A stretch of 64,000 bases of DNA from Comamonadaceae bacterium (GCA_947476465.1 CANJQN010000017.1:1-64000), one strand, 5' to 3'; shown: positions 18,697-28,470, counted from the first letter of the stretch. Program-made: numbers and translations. The notes: generated from the sequence alone by a model not told the origin.

Positions 18697-20271
18697 ATGA
18701 CCCGGCTCGCCTATTTCATATCGATCGCGTTCGGCCTGCTATTTGGCGCCAGCGCCCACGCGCTCACGCCACAAGAGGCCCAGTCCATCGCCATCGGTGA
18801 ATCCGACGCCCGCGTCGAGGCCCTGGGCAAGGCCATTGCCACGGCCGACGAGAAGACCGTCGCGTTCATCGAGGCCTTGTCTGGCGACGCGGTGAAGGTG
18901 GCCGGCGACAAGCTCTTCATTGTCCGCGACGGCAAGGGCTTCGATCCCGTCACCGGCGCGCAGGCCGCCGTGCCCGAGGACGCCGAGGACGTGGTCAGCA
19001 ACAACTTCATGCGGGGCGAGCTCGATGCGGCGCTGGCCCAGCTCAAGCTTTTTTCCAAGGACGAGAAGCAGCGCGCCGAAGCGATCAAGGTGCTGCGCAA
19101 CGACACCGACGACTCACGGCTGCCGCTGATCGAGAAGGCGCTTGCCGCCGAGACCAGTGCCACGCTGAAGGACCAATTGGGCCTGCTGCGGGCCTCGGTG
19201 CTGTTGAACAGCGCCGACAAAGCCAAGCGCATGGCAGCTGCGACGTTGCTGGCGAGCAGCAACAACCCCAACACCAAGACCTTGCTGATCGAGCGCATCA
19301 AGGTCGAAACCGAGTCCGACGTGAAGTCGGCCCTTACCACCAGCCTGCGCGCGGTCGATGCGTCGCTGGCCTGGGGCGACAAGCTCGGCGCGCTTTTCTC
19401 CGGCATCTCGCTCGGCTCGATCCTGCTGCTGGTGGCCCTGGGTCTGGCCATCACCTACGGGCTGATGGGCGTCATCAACATGGCGCACGGCGAGCTGATG
19501 ATGATCGGCGCCTATGCCACCTACCTCGTGCAGGGCTGGTTCCAGAAGTGGGCACCCAACGCCTTCGACTGGTATCTGGTCGCCGCGGTGCCGGTGGCGT
19601 TCGCGGCATCCGCCGCGATGGGTGCCATCCTTGAGCGCGGCGTGATCCGCTTCCTGTACGGCCGCCCGCTGGAGACACTGCTGGCCACCTGGGGCATCAG
19701 CCTGATGCTCATGCAACTCGTGCGCAGCTTGTTCGGGGCGCAGAACGTGGGCGTGGAAAACCCCAGCTGGATGTCGGGCGGTGTCGTCGTCTTCGGCAAC
19801 CTGCAATTGCCCTGGAACCGCATCGTCATCGTCGGCTTCGCCGCCGCCGTGCTGCTCGGCATGGCCTTCCTGATCGGCCGCACCCGCCTGGGCCTGTTCG
19901 TACGCGGCGTCACGCAGAACCGGCCGATTGCGTCCTGCATGGGCGTCAACACCGCGCGCATCGACACCTACGCCTTCGCGCTCGGCTCGGGCATCGCCGG
20001 CCTGGCCGGCTGCGCGCTCAGCCAGATCGGCAACGTTGGCCCCGACCTGGGCCAAAGCTACATCGTCGATTCGTTCATGGTGGTGGTGCTGGGCGGCGTG
20101 GGCCAGCTGGCGGGCACGGTGTATGCCGCGCTCGGCCTGGGCGTGTTGAACAAGTTCCTCGAAGGATGGGCCGGCGCCGTGCTGGCCAAGATCGCCGTGC
20201 TGGTGTTCATCATCGTGTTCATTCAAAAACGCCCCCAAGGCATCTTCGCGGTCAAGGGCCGAGAAACATGA
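18697..20271 (+). CDS. urtB: Urea ABC transporter permease UrtB
   Basis: A 524-residue protein with a signal peptide (residues 1-22), a long UrtB-specific N-terminal region (about 25-235) of helical character, and a LivH-type permease domain (about 240-520). The permease domain includes GLAITYGLMGVINMAHGELMM and the GGVGQLAGTVYAALGLG loop. I prefer the ATG at 18697 because it starts a proper signal peptide. It pairs with UrtC to form the inner-membrane channel for urea. Confidence 0.95.
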   Translation: MTRLAYFISIAFGLLFGASAHALTPQEAQSIAIGESDARVEALGKAIATADEKTVAFIEALSGDAVKVAGDKLFIVRDGKGFDPVTGAQAAVPEDAEDVVSNNFMRGELDAALAQLKLFSKDEKQRAEAIKVLRNDTDDSRLPLIEKALAAETSATLKDQLGLLRASVLLNSADKAKRMAAATLLASSNNPNTKTLLIERIKVETESDVKSALTTSLRAVDASLAWGDKLGALFSGISLGSILLLVALGLAITYGLMGVINMAHGELMMIGAYATYLVQGWFQKWAPNAFDWYLVAAVPVAFAASAAMGAILERGVIRFLYGRPLETLLATWGISLMLMQLVRSLFGAQNVGVENPSWMSGGVVVFGNLQLPWNRIVIVGFAAAVLLGMAFLIGRTRLGLFVRGVTQNRPIASCMGVNTARIDTYAFALGSGIAGLAGCALSQIGNVGPDLGQSYIVDSFMVVVLGGVGQLAGTVYAALGLGVLNKFLEGWAGAVLAKIAVLVFIIVFIQKRPQGIFAVKGRET

Positions 20272-20304
20272 CCACCCCCGAAGCGGCCTGCGGCCGCCTC
20301 CCCC

Positions 20305-20361
20305 TCAAGGGGGCGCCACCAGCGGCCCGGCAAAGCCGGTTCCGCGGTGGCCGCTGGAGCC
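20305..20361. repeat. Dispersed palindromic repeat between urtB and urtC
   Basis: This is the inverted relative of the ureA/ureB spacer repeat: CCCTCAAGGGGGCGCCACCA, CCCGGCAAAGCCGG and TTCCGCGGTGGCCGCTGG. It fills the 113-bp gap between urtB and urtC. Confidence 0.8.
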
Positions 20362-20384
20362 TCCTGCGAACAGAGACTTTCTAG

Positions 20385-21512
20385 ATGGAACGTTCTCCAG
20401 ACATCCCGTTCGCGCCAGTGGCCTTGCCGGGTCCACCGCCAATTCTCTCGCGCGCCGGCTGGTCGGCGTTCGTGGTGGCCTTGCTGGTGGTGTGCGCCGT
20501 CGCGCCGCTGTTGAACCTGATCGTGCCCGAAGGCAGCCCGCTGCATCTGAGCGACTACGCGGTGTCGCTGCTCGGCAAGATCATGTGCTATGCCATCTGC
20601 GCCCTGGCCATGGACCTGATCTGGGGCTACACCGGCATCTTGTCGTTGGGCCACGGCGTGTTCTTCGCGCTCGGCGGCTATGTGATGGGCATGTACCTCA
20701 TGCGCCAGATTGGCCGCGACGGCAACTACAAGAGCGACCTGCCCGACTTCATGGTGTTTCTCGACTGGAAGACGCTGCCCTGGCACTGGCAGTTGTCCGA
20801 CAGCTTCATTGCCACCTTGCTGCTGGTGGTGCTGGTGCCGGCGGTGGTGGCCTTCGCGTTCGGCTACTTCGCCTTCCGTTCGCGCATCAAGGGCGTGTAC
20901 TTTTCGATCATCACGCAGGCCATGACCTTCGCCGCGATGCTGCTGTTTTTTCGCAATGAGACCGGCTTTGGCGGCAACAACGGCTTTACCGACTTCAAGC
21001 GCATCCTGGGCGTGCCGATCGCCACGCCGTCGATGCGCATGACCTTGTTCGTGCTGACGGGTCTGACGATGCTGGGCTTTTTCCTGTTCGCGCGCTGGCT
21101 GGTCACCGCCAAGTTTGGGCGCGTGCTGCAGGCCGTGCGCGATGCCGAGTCGCGTGTCATGTTCTCGGGCTACAACCCGATCGGCTACAAGCTGACCATC
21201 TGGGTCATTTCGGCCGTGATGTGCGGCGTGGCGGGCGCACTGTATGTGCCGCAAGTGGGCATCATCAACCCGGGCGAGATGAGCCCGGCCAACTCGATCG
21301 AGATCGCCATCTGGGCGGCGGTGGGTGGGCGCGCGACCCTGATCGGCCCCATCGTCGGCGCCTTCATCGTCAACGGTGCCAAGAGCTGGCTGACCGTCGC
21401 GGCGCCCGAGTTCTGGCTGTATTTTTTGGGTGCCTTGTTCATTGGCGTCACATTGTTCCTGCCCCATGGCGTGATGGGCCTGCTGCGCCGGCGCAAGAAA
21501 GGCGAGCAATGA
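20385..21512 (+). CDS. urtC: Urea ABC transporter permease UrtC
   Basis: A 375-residue LivM-type permease with about ten membrane segments. It has the UrtC-typical AMDLIWGYTGILSLGHGVFFALGGY, FFRNETGFGGNNGFTDF and EIAIWAAVGGRATLIGPIVG segments. It forms the channel together with UrtB. Its TGA overlaps the urtD ATG (ATGA), so the two are translationally coupled. Confidence 0.96.
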   Translation: MERSPDIPFAPVALPGPPPILSRAGWSAFVVALLVVCAVAPLLNLIVPEGSPLHLSDYAVSLLGKIMCYAICALAMDLIWGYTGILSLGHGVFFALGGYVMGMYLMRQIGRDGNYKSDLPDFMVFLDWKTLPWHWQLSDSFIATLLLVVLVPAVVAFAFGYFAFRSRIKGVYFSIITQAMTFAAMLLFFRNETGFGGNNGFTDFKRILGVPIATPSMRMTLFVLTGLTMLGFFLFARWLVTAKFGRVLQAVRDAESRVMFSGYNPIGYKLTIWVISAVMCGVAGALYVPQVGIINPGEMSPANSIEIAIWAAVGGRATLIGPIVGAFIVNGAKSWLTVAAPEFWLYFLGALFIGVTLFLPHGVMGLLRRRKKGEQ

Positions 21513-22381
21513 CCCCCGACCTGATGGAGCAGGGCGCCCGGCGTGTCCAGGCGCGTCAGGCCAAGCTGGCGCAGTCCACCGAATCGGGTGGCCGCAGCGC
21601 CGGCTTCGGCCGGGTGGTGCACGCCGGCGAGGTGGACGTCACCCACGGCCGCATCCTCTACCTGGAAGACGTGAGCGTGAGCTTTGACGGCTTCAAGGCG
21701 ATCAACAAGCTGTCGCTGGACATCGCCCCGGGCGAGCTGCGCTGCATCATCGGCCCCAACGGTGCGGGCAAGACCACGATGATGGACATCATCACCGGCA
21801 AGACCCGGCCCGATGAGGGCACGGTGTACTTCGGCAGCACGATTGACCTGCTTCGCTACAAAGAGGCCGACATCGCGCAGCTGGGCATCGGCCGCAAGTT
21901 CCAGAAGCCCACGGTGTTCGAGCACCTGACGGTGTATGAAAACCTGGAGCTGGCGCTCAAGACCGACAAGGGCGTGAAGGCTTCGATGTTTTTTCGCCTC
22001 GATTCGGGTCAGGGCGACCGGCTGGCGGAGATTCTTCACACCATTCATCTGGCCGGCGATGTGAACCGGCTGGCGGGCAATTTGAGCCATGGGCAAAAGC
22101 AGTGGCTGGAGATCGGCATGCTGCTGATGCAGGACCCGAAGTTGCTGCTGCTGGACGAACCCGTGGCGGGGATGACCGATGAAGAAACAGTGCGCACAGC
22201 GGAGTTGTTTCTCACGCTCAAGGGCAAGCACTCGCTGATGGTGGTGGAGCACGACATGAGTTTCATCCGCAGCATTTCGGAGATCGTCACTGTGTTGTGC
22301 GAGGGGTCGGTGTTGGCGCAGGGGACGTTGGATGAGGTGCAGAACGATGAGCGGGTGATTGAGGTTTATTTGGGGCGTTGA
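21509..22381 (+). CDS. urtD: Urea ABC transporter ATPase UrtD
   Basis: A 290-residue LivG-type ATPase with Walker A GPNGAGKTT, signature LSHGQKQ, Walker B LLLLDEP and H-loop VVEHD. The N-terminal extension of about 45 residues before the ABC domain is a UrtD trait. Its start overlaps the urtC stop. It is followed by the large palindromic repeat that separates it from urtE. Confidence 0.96.
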   Translation: MTPDLMEQGARRVQARQAKLAQSTESGGRSAGFGRVVHAGEVDVTHGRILYLEDVSVSFDGFKAINKLSLDIAPGELRCIIGPNGAGKTTMMDIITGKTRPDEGTVYFGSTIDLLRYKEADIAQLGIGRKFQKPTVFEHLTVYENLELALKTDKGVKASMFFRLDSGQGDRLAEILHTIHLAGDVNRLAGNLSHGQKQWLEIGMLLMQDPKLLLLDEPVAGMTDEETVRTAELFLTLKGKHSLMVVEHDMSFIRSISEIVTVLCEGSVLAQGTLDEVQNDERVIEVYLGR

Positions 22382-22412
22382 GTTGTGACCTCGTACGCTC
22401 TTTCATTCGTTG

Positions 22413-23272
22413 CAAGCCGGGTCTCGGCCCGGCAGCCGAGTAACTTCTTTTGTCTCGCCAAAAGAAGTCACCAAGTTCACGCAGTGGGACTCTGCTCACT
22501 TCGCGCAGCGAAGTTATGCAGAGGCCAAAAGGCGACCCCGGTGTCTGCGTCCCCTGGGTGCCTATCGGCACCCAGGGGCAACCTGCGGTGCTCGGGCTGC
22601 GGGGGGAAGTGCTCGAACTCGGCCCCTGCGGGGCCTCAGACAGTCGCACTTCCTGTTGGTGTCCGCATAACTTTGCTGCGCAAAGTGAGCGGACCCCCGC
22701 TGCGCGAGCCCCGCATCCCTGCGCTCCTCGGCGCATACACAGGGGCGGGGGCCCCTACGGGCCATCCCCCCGCCTTCGCGGGGGTCGGCCACCAACGGCT
22801 CGCTGCGCTTGCCTGGGGCTCTTTTGCGCGGCGTTCGAGTGATGGCTTCGACAGGCTCAGCCCGAACGGATTTTTATCGCGCCTGTCCTTCCCGTTCGCC
22901 CTGAGCTTGTCGAAGGGGTGCACATCCGACAGCGCGCCAACCCCCAAAACCACAAGGACACGGCCGCAGGCCGTGTTGACCCCCAAGCCCCTGTGTACGC
23001 GCCGAGGAGCGCAGCGGCGGGCGGATCAGGAAGCGCGACTGTTTGAGGCCCGCAGGGCCGAGTTCGAGCGCTTCCCCGCCCGGCGCGAGCACCGCAGGCT
23101 GCCCCTGCGCGCCGCTAGGCGCGCAGGGGACGCGGACAGTGGAGTCGCCTTTGGCCTCTGCGTAACTTCGCTGCGCGAAGTGAGCAGAGTCCCACTGCGT
23201 GAACTTTGCCTTCTTTCTTTGGCGAGACAAAGAAAGAAGGTCGGCCGCCGGGCCGAGACCCGGCTTGCCACG
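22413..23272. repeat. Nested inverted-repeat element of about 860 bp between urtD and urtE
   Basis: The outer arms (22413-22540 and 23140-23272) are near-complementary: GCCGGGTCTCGGCCCGGC on the left against GCCGGGCCGAGACCCGGC on the right, then CAGTGGGACTCTGCTCACTT against AAGTGAGCAGAGTCCCACTG. Inner arms at 22571-22650 and 23029-23105 also pair (GCACTTCCTG against CAGGAAGCGC). The centre holds two REP copies (22850-22870 and 22893-22916). No credible protein is encoded; open frames cross it on both strands only because composition is biased. It separates urtE from urtABCD by 946 bp. Confidence 0.85.
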
Positions 23273-23327
23273 ACCGCTACAAAAACACCGACAAAGAGCT
23301 ATCCGAAAATCTGAACGGGACCAAGAC

Positions 23328-24032
23328 ATGCTCACAGTCAAGAACATCAACCAGTACTACGGCGGCTCCCACATCCTCCGAGACATCAGCCTCGAAGTCC
23401 CCCAAGGCCAGGTCACCGTACTACTAGGCCGCAACGGCGTAGGCAAAACCACGTTGCTCAAGTGCCTCATGGGCCTCATCCCCATCAAGACCGGCACCAT
23501 CGAATTCGACGGCAAACCCATCCACCACGTCACCCCCTACCAACGCGCCCGCGCCGGCATCGGTTTCGTGCCCCAAGGCCGTGAGATCTTCGCCCGCCTC
23601 ACTGTTGAAGAAAACCTGCGCATGGGCCTGGCCTCCAAGCCCGCATCCACGCCGATTCCGCCGCAATTGTTTGAGCTCTTCCCCGTGCTCAAGCAAATGC
23701 TGCACCGGCGCGGCGGCGACCTGTCCGGCGGGCAGCAGCAGCAGCTGGCCATTGCCCGCGCGCTGGCGGCACGGCCCAAGCTGATCGTTCTGGACGAACC
23801 CACCGAAGGCATCCAGCCCAGCATCATCAAGGACATCGGCCGCGTCATCCGCATGCTGGCCCACGAGGGCCTGGACGGCCAGCGCGTGACCGTGCTGTTG
23901 GTCGAGCAGTACTACGACTTCGCCCAGGAGCTGGCCGACCACTACCTGGTGATGGAGCGCGGCGAGTTCATCGCGCGCGGCCCGGGCAGCGAGATGGAGG
24001 CCAAGGGCATTCGCCAGCTGGTGGCGATCTGA
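23328..24032 (+). CDS. urtE: Urea ABC transporter ATPase UrtE
   Basis: A 234-residue LivF-type ATPase with Walker A GRNGVGKTT, signature LSGGQQQQ, Walker B LIVLDEP and H-loop LLVEQYYDFA. The UrtE-typical NQYYGGSHIL opening is present. The ATG at 23328 starts the family alignment. It is the last urt gene and converges with the large effector-like gene 16 nt downstream, without a visible terminator. Confidence 0.96.
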   Translation: MLTVKNINQYYGGSHILRDISLEVPQGQVTVLLGRNGVGKTTLLKCLMGLIPIKTGTIEFDGKPIHHVTPYQRARAGIGFVPQGREIFARLTVEENLRMGLASKPASTPIPPQLFELFPVLKQMLHRRGGDLSGGQQQQLAIARALAARPKLIVLDEPTEGIQPSIIKDIGRVIRMLAHEGLDGQRVTVLLVEQYYDFAQELADHYLVMERGEFIARGPGSEMEAKGIRQLVAI

Positions 24033-24047
24033 GCGCACGCGGCCCGC

Positions 24048-27000
24048 TCAGGAGGCGTGTTTTTGATCCTTCGGGGCGGCCTTGGAGGACAGCTTGAGGC
24101 CCAGGCCCAGCTCGCCGGCGCGCAGCAGCACTGGCAGCACGACTTCCTGCTCGGGCAGTTTTATTTTCTGCACGCCATCGAGCAGCCGCGCGCTCCAGTC
24201 GCCGGGTTCCAGGCCCTTGCCGGGCGCGGGTGCGCGCAGCGTGTCAGGCAGCTTCACGCCCAGGGCCTTGAGCAGTTCAGCGCATTCGCGGTCCGGCCGG
24301 CCCGATTCGAGGATGGCGCAGGCCATCGCAGCGGCCACGTCGGGCCGGCCGGCGGCAATGGCGGCCTGGGCCGCGGTGCCGAAGCCACCGTCGAATGCAT
24401 GGCCAACCTTGAGAAGGTCGCACTTGTCGGCCAGGCCCAGGCGGTCACTGCGCACAATCTCGCCAATGAATGCGTGAAACGCCTGCGCCCGCTTGCCGGC
24501 AGGGGCATGGGAGGTCGGGCTGGTGGCCATCGCATGCAGCATGGGTCCGTCGTTCAGCGGGCGTGAGAGCAACCAGCGACGCAGTGCCAGGTCGTCGTGC
24601 GGTCCCTTGGGTGACTCCAGGGCGAGTCGCACGTGCTCCAGACAGGCTTGGGTGTGCTGCAGCATCTGCCCCGCCAGCAGTGCAGGGTGTGCCGTCTCCT
24701 GTGCATCCACCCAAGGGCGCGTCTTGGCTTGCGCAGGTGTCTGCTCGTACATCGGCCGCAGGCGCGCCAGCGGCAGCAGGTAACGAATGCCGTCGAAATG
24801 CAATTCGACGCCCTGGCGTGTTCCTGTGCGCAGCCGATACCCCTCCAGGCCCGCAATTTCGCGTTGCGCCGTGCACACCATCAGCGAGGGATTGCTGTCC
24901 AGCCGCAGCGCGCACAGGCCGGCGTCCTTGAACGCCGAGCCGGGGTGCGTCGTTCTGTCGAGCGCAGCGAAGGTGTCTGCCTGTAGCAGTGAGCGCGCCA
25001 GTGGCGCTTGTAGGGGCGCGGGCAAGCCGGTGCGAGACAGGCCCGCAGCGATGCGCCTTTGCCAATTGGGCGCATCGGATTCGGTTGACTTTGCCAACCG
25101 CTGCAGCAGTTCATCCAGGTCCACATCCAGCGCCTTCAGGAGGCTTTGTTGCAGTGCCTTCGTTGCCGGGGCTTCCAGCACGGCGCAGACCATGGCGGCG
25201 GCCACGGCAGGGGCGCCGCGTTGCATGGCATCGGCAGCGGCGCTAGGGCCGAGGGTGCCACTCATGGGGCCGCGCCCCGCTGTGCGCGCAGCCACCAGGG
25301 TGAGCTTGTCGTCGTCCGGCAAGAGGTTGGCCGCGACCACCTCGTGGACGAAGTTGTACAGGCTCTGGCGAATGCCCTCGAGCGAACTTCCGCCAGTGGC
25401 GCTGGTCTGCATGGCAACGGAGGCCAGCGGCGGGCGGCCGGTCGCGCCCGCGCCGCTGAGGATGTCCAGCGCCTGGGGCAGCCCAAGGGCATTGCGGTCT
25501 GCGGCGAGCACGCAGCGCACGAATGCGCTGGTGACCGTGGGCTTGGCCCACAAGGCCATGGCCATCGGGGTGACCCGGACTGCGCTACCGGGTGCCTGGT
25601 ACGCATGCATCAGCAGCGCATGGCGATCGCCGGAAGTCAGGGAGGGCGCGGGTGTCTCGAGCAGGGTCGCCGCATAGGCGGCCGGCGTGTCCGGGTGGCC
25701 GTCCGACAGCGTTGCCATCAAGGCACCCGCGTCGCCGATCGCGCCGGCAAGGCGGACCTTGGCGGCCTCGCCTGCCGCATCGCCTAGCGCTTCGCGCACA
25801 AAGGCCACCACGGCCGGTGTCTGGCCGGCCCGCATCGCATGGTGCAGCAAGCCGGGTTCGCGGTGGTCCTGCTCGCTCAGGCCGACCAGGCGCTCTGCCG
25901 AAGCGGCGCCGTCGTCTTCGGTCCCCGGCATGTCCACACGGTACAGCTGGGCTACTTGGGCCGATGTCGGATCGAAGTAGTGCTCGGCTACACCTGCGAT
26001 GAAGGTTCGCAGCGACAGCGACTTCACGGCAGCGAGCGAGTCAAGCGCCACGCGCTCGTGGCTGACGGTGACGTTCGGGTCGTAGAAGGCCACCACGTAA
26101 GCGGGCGCTTCGCCCTTGCGCGCCGGCTTGAACTGCAGTTCCATGGCCATGGCGTGGGATTCGCTGACGATCAGGAACTTGCGCCGCTCGCCGGGCTTCA
26201 TTGCGCCAAACTGCCCCTGCAATGCCTCGCCGAGGCGGTCGATCTGAAACAGCGCTGTGGCGGGTGATTGGCGCAGGCGCAGGTATTGGTCCTCGGTCTG
26301 CTCGCTCACATGTTCTCTGATGTCCTGGGTGGCGGCGTAGTGACGGTAGGACAGGCCGTGGGCACTGCCATGGTCGGCAAGCCATTGCAAGGCCAAGTGG
26401 CGGCAAAGGATTGCGCCATGGGGTTTGGCGCCCCCACCCGTGTGAGGGGCCGATGCCTTGCTTTCCTGAAACGTTGCCAGTCCGTTGAGGTTGGTCGCCA
26501 GAAGCTCATCCTGAGTGCCGGCCCAGGCTCGCGGATCTTGCGGCTTGTTCTGGTAACTCTTGTGGTCCTTGGGCTGGTTGAAGTACACGATGCCGTTGAG
26601 AGCGCGTGCCGGTCCTTGTGCCTTGCCGTCGGCATCGGCCCGCTGCGACGTGGGCTTGATCGTGTGCGCGAGGCGGGTGGCCAGGCCCCTTGTTTCCACC
26701 TTCAGGCCGGCCGGCGCGGTCACTCGCCAGCCGGCGGGCCGCCAGCAATCGAGCTGCACGCTGAGGGCCTCGTCGCGCTGGGTCAATGCATGCAGGTGGA
26801 TGCGCACACCGGTCTCGGGCACGGGCAGGTTCAGAGTGCGCAAGCCGGTCAACTGGTTCAAGCCCTCGATGGCCCGGCCCAGTTGCTGATTGTCGCGTGG
26901 GGTGGGTAGGTCCACCGCATGGATGCCGCCGTGAGCCGCCTCGTTGAGCGCGGCCCAGGCCGGCGCAGGCAGGGCATAGACGGCGTCGCGGTCCGCCCCT

Positions 27001-27218
27001 TCCATCCAGCGCAATGAAAGGTGGCCACCGTCCAGGCGCGAGAGCAGTTCTTCGGCCAGGCTGGCCTGCCGCTCTGGCGCTACCGCGCCGGCCAGCGCCT
27101 GCGCCAATCGCAAGGCCGGCGCGCCTTGCGCGGTTGGACCGTCAGGGCCGTGGCTGGTCGGCGTCGTGTTGCGCCCGGAGGCCGGCCTGGGCAGCGGGAC
27201 AAGCTTGTCCAGGGGCAT
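24048..27218 (-). CDS. ShET2/EspL-like cysteine protease, probable secreted effector
   Basis: A 1056-residue protein without signal peptide. Residues about 205-395 match the ShET2/EspL family: LNGIVYFNQPKDHKSYQ, then a Cys in GAILCRHLALQWLA (C272), His in VSESHAMAMEL (H355) and Asp in VVAFYDPNVTVSHERV (D380). The Cys-His-Asp spacing (83 and 25) is close to EspL, a type III effector protease (C47, H131, D153 as I recall). The C-terminal two thirds hold degenerate ankyrin-like helical repeats; segments with VAAAMVCAVLE and VAAAMACAILE show an internal duplication. The N-terminal 40 residues are Pro/Ser/Thr-rich, as in secreted effectors. Secretion is inferred. It separates urt genes from ureD. 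Confidence 0.75.
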   Translation of the reverse strand: MPLDKLVPLPRPASGRNTTPTSHGPDGPTAQGAPALRLAQALAGAVAPERQASLAEELLSRLDGGHLSLRWMEGADRDAVYALPAPAWAALNEAAHGGIHAVDLPTPRDNQQLGRAIEGLNQLTGLRTLNLPVPETGVRIHLHALTQRDEALSVQLDCWRPAGWRVTAPAGLKVETRGLATRLAHTIKPTSQRADADGKAQGPARALNGIVYFNQPKDHKSYQNKPQDPRAWAGTQDELLATNLNGLATFQESKASAPHTGGGAKPHGAILCRHLALQWLADHGSAHGLSYRHYAATQDIREHVSEQTEDQYLRLRQSPATALFQIDRLGEALQGQFGAMKPGERRKFLIVSESHAMAMELQFKPARKGEAPAYVVAFYDPNVTVSHERVALDSLAAVKSLSLRTFIAGVAEHYFDPTSAQVAQLYRVDMPGTEDDGAASAERLVGLSEQDHREPGLLHHAMRAGQTPAVVAFVREALGDAAGEAAKVRLAGAIGDAGALMATLSDGHPDTPAAYAATLLETPAPSLTSGDRHALLMHAYQAPGSAVRVTPMAMALWAKPTVTSAFVRCVLAADRNALGLPQALDILSGAGATGRPPLASVAMQTSATGGSSLEGIRQSLYNFVHEVVAANLLPDDDKLTLVAARTAGRGPMSGTLGPSAAADAMQRGAPAVAAAMVCAVLEAPATKALQQSLLKALDVDLDELLQRLAKSTESDAPNWQRRIAAGLSRTGLPAPLQAPLARSLLQADTFAALDRTTHPGSAFKDAGLCALRLDSNPSLMVCTAQREIAGLEGYRLRTGTRQGVELHFDGIRYLLPLARLRPMYEQTPAQAKTRPWVDAQETAHPALLAGQMLQHTQACLEHVRLALESPKGPHDDLALRRWLLSRPLNDGPMLHAMATSPTSHAPAGKRAQAFHAFIGEIVRSDRLGLADKCDLLKVGHAFDGGFGTAAQAAIAAGRPDVAAAMACAILESGRPDRECAELLKALGVKLPDTLRAPAPGKGLEPGDWSARLLDGVQKIKLPEQEVVLPVLLRAGELGLGLKLSSKAAPKDQKHAS

Positions 27219-27370
27219 GCGAACGCTTCGCGTCGATGGTGGGCTCCCTGGAGGCCGGTGCTTTCACCTTTGCGCCGGCCCTATTGTTGAGCTCAAAGTA
27301 TGCATGTGATCGACGGGCGTGCCAAGCGGCGATTGCGTTGGCCGCACGCCTTAGATCCGCGCTGCGGCGC

Positions 27371-27529
27371 TCAAGGAGCGCGCACGTCACCTGCACTGGG
27401 GGACGGCTCCGCAGGGGCCTGCGCGCTGTCGAAGCTAACCACCTGGGCCATCGCGGCAATGGCCAGGAGGGCAGACACTGCAAAAGCCATCAGGCTATGA
27501 CGGCGTTGCGAATCCTTGTTGCGCTTCAT
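27371..27529 (-). CDS. Small hydrophobic protein (putative)
   Basis: A 52-residue frame with a basic start MKRNKDSQRRHS, one hydrophobic segment (LMAFAVSALLAIAAMAQVV) and a Pro/Ser-rich tail. A GGAG lies at good spacing upstream. It looks like a small membrane or exported peptide, positioned between ureD and the EspL-like gene on the same strand. No family is recognised and it may not be real. Confidence 0.4.
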   Translation of the reverse strand: MKRNKDSQRRHSLMAFAVSALLAIAAMAQVVSFDSAQAPAEPSPSAGDVRAP

Positions 27530-27634
27530 GGTGCGTGACTCCGGTCCAAGGGGCTGATTGGCCCACGAAGTCTAGGCAGGGCGGCACGATTTTCAAGGCA
27601 AATAAGGGGCCGGCCGCGACCTCGCCCATCGTGC

Positions 27635-28465
27635 CTACAAGGCCCAGGTTCTGGGCGGGTGCGCTGGCAGTCCCCACAGCACAGGACGCCATGCATTGCG
27701 AATGGATTTGAGCAGCGCCAAGGCGGGCTCGACCAGCGGTGCCAGCACCCGGACCACGACGACACGGCCGTTGGGTGCTGTGGCGCCGGCGGTGGCCCTC
27801 AGTGAATGGGCTTCGAGCAGCTCGCGTGCAGTGGCCAGGGCCTGCGCGCGACGCTCGCGCGACAGCTCGGTGCCGGTGGCCAGGAACAAGGTGGCGATGC
27901 AGCGATGGCCAGCCAGGCCGAGCGGGCCGTCCATCAGGCGGGCGTCTTCGGCCGCGATGAGGCCGCGTTCCAGCCAAGCCCCCTCGAGGGTCAGCGCCTG
28001 CAGCAGACTGCCACGCACGAAGGGCTGGCCGGCGGCAGGCAGCCCCAGTGCGCTCACATCCCAGCCGACCAGCTCGGCCCCGGGTTCCAGCGCCATGTGC
28101 AACCGGTTCTCGGCCCGACAGCCGCTGTAGCACAGGGCTTCCAACGGCAGCCATTCAAGCCGCCCGCCCGCGCCCACCCGGATGCGGGTGCGCTGCTCGG
28201 CGGCCGGCCCGTCGGTGCGGTAGTAGCGCGTGGCACCCGGTGTGGTGATCAAACCATGGGCGCCGGGGCCGACCTGCACGTCGATGTCGAGCAGGTCGCC
28301 GCCCACCAGCCCGCTGGGCGGGTGGATCAGCACGTTGTGGCAGATGCCGGGGCCCTCGGGGTGCAGGCTTTGCAGGATGCGCAGCGGGCCGCTGTGCTCG
28401 AAGTGCGCGAGCGTGCGCTCACCTTCGCGCCGGTAGTGCAGCTGAAGCTGCGCATGCCAACTCAT
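27635..28465 (-). CDS. ureD: Urease accessory protein UreD
   Basis: A 276-residue protein (UreH/UreD family) that binds apo-urease and, with UreF and UreG, forms the nickel-insertion complex. Family segments include VLIHPPSGLVGGDLLDIDV, the TTPGATRYYRT motif and LEWLPLEALCYSGC. It is normally first in the ureDABCEFG operon; here it stands alone about 16.5 kb from ureA, next to and co-directional with an ABC transporter and separated from it by a MITE copy. Confidence 0.95.
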   Translation of the reverse strand: MSWHAQLQLHYRREGERTLAHFEHSGPLRILQSLHPEGPGICHNVLIHPPSGLVGGDLLDIDVQVGPGAHGLITTPGATRYYRTDGPAAEQRTRIRVGAGGRLEWLPLEALCYSGCRAENRLHMALEPGAELVGWDVSALGLPAAGQPFVRGSLLQALTLEGAWLERGLIAAEDARLMDGPLGLAGHRCIATLFLATGTELSRERRAQALATARELLEAHSLRATAGATAPNGRVVVVRVLAPLVEPALALLKSIRNAWRPVLWGLPAHPPRTWAL

Positions 28466-28470
28466 TTCCC

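Noticed and set aside
22385..23314. Open frames crossing the palindromic element between urtD and urtE
   Set aside because: They run through inverted arms and REPs and encode Arg/Ser/Pro-rich low-complexity sequence without homology.
27219..27370. hrp-type promoter box (paired TTCG spaced by 15-16 bp) upstream of the EspL-like gene
   Set aside because: I looked here and upstream of the other effector-like genes and found only single TTCG/CGAA words, no properly spaced pair.
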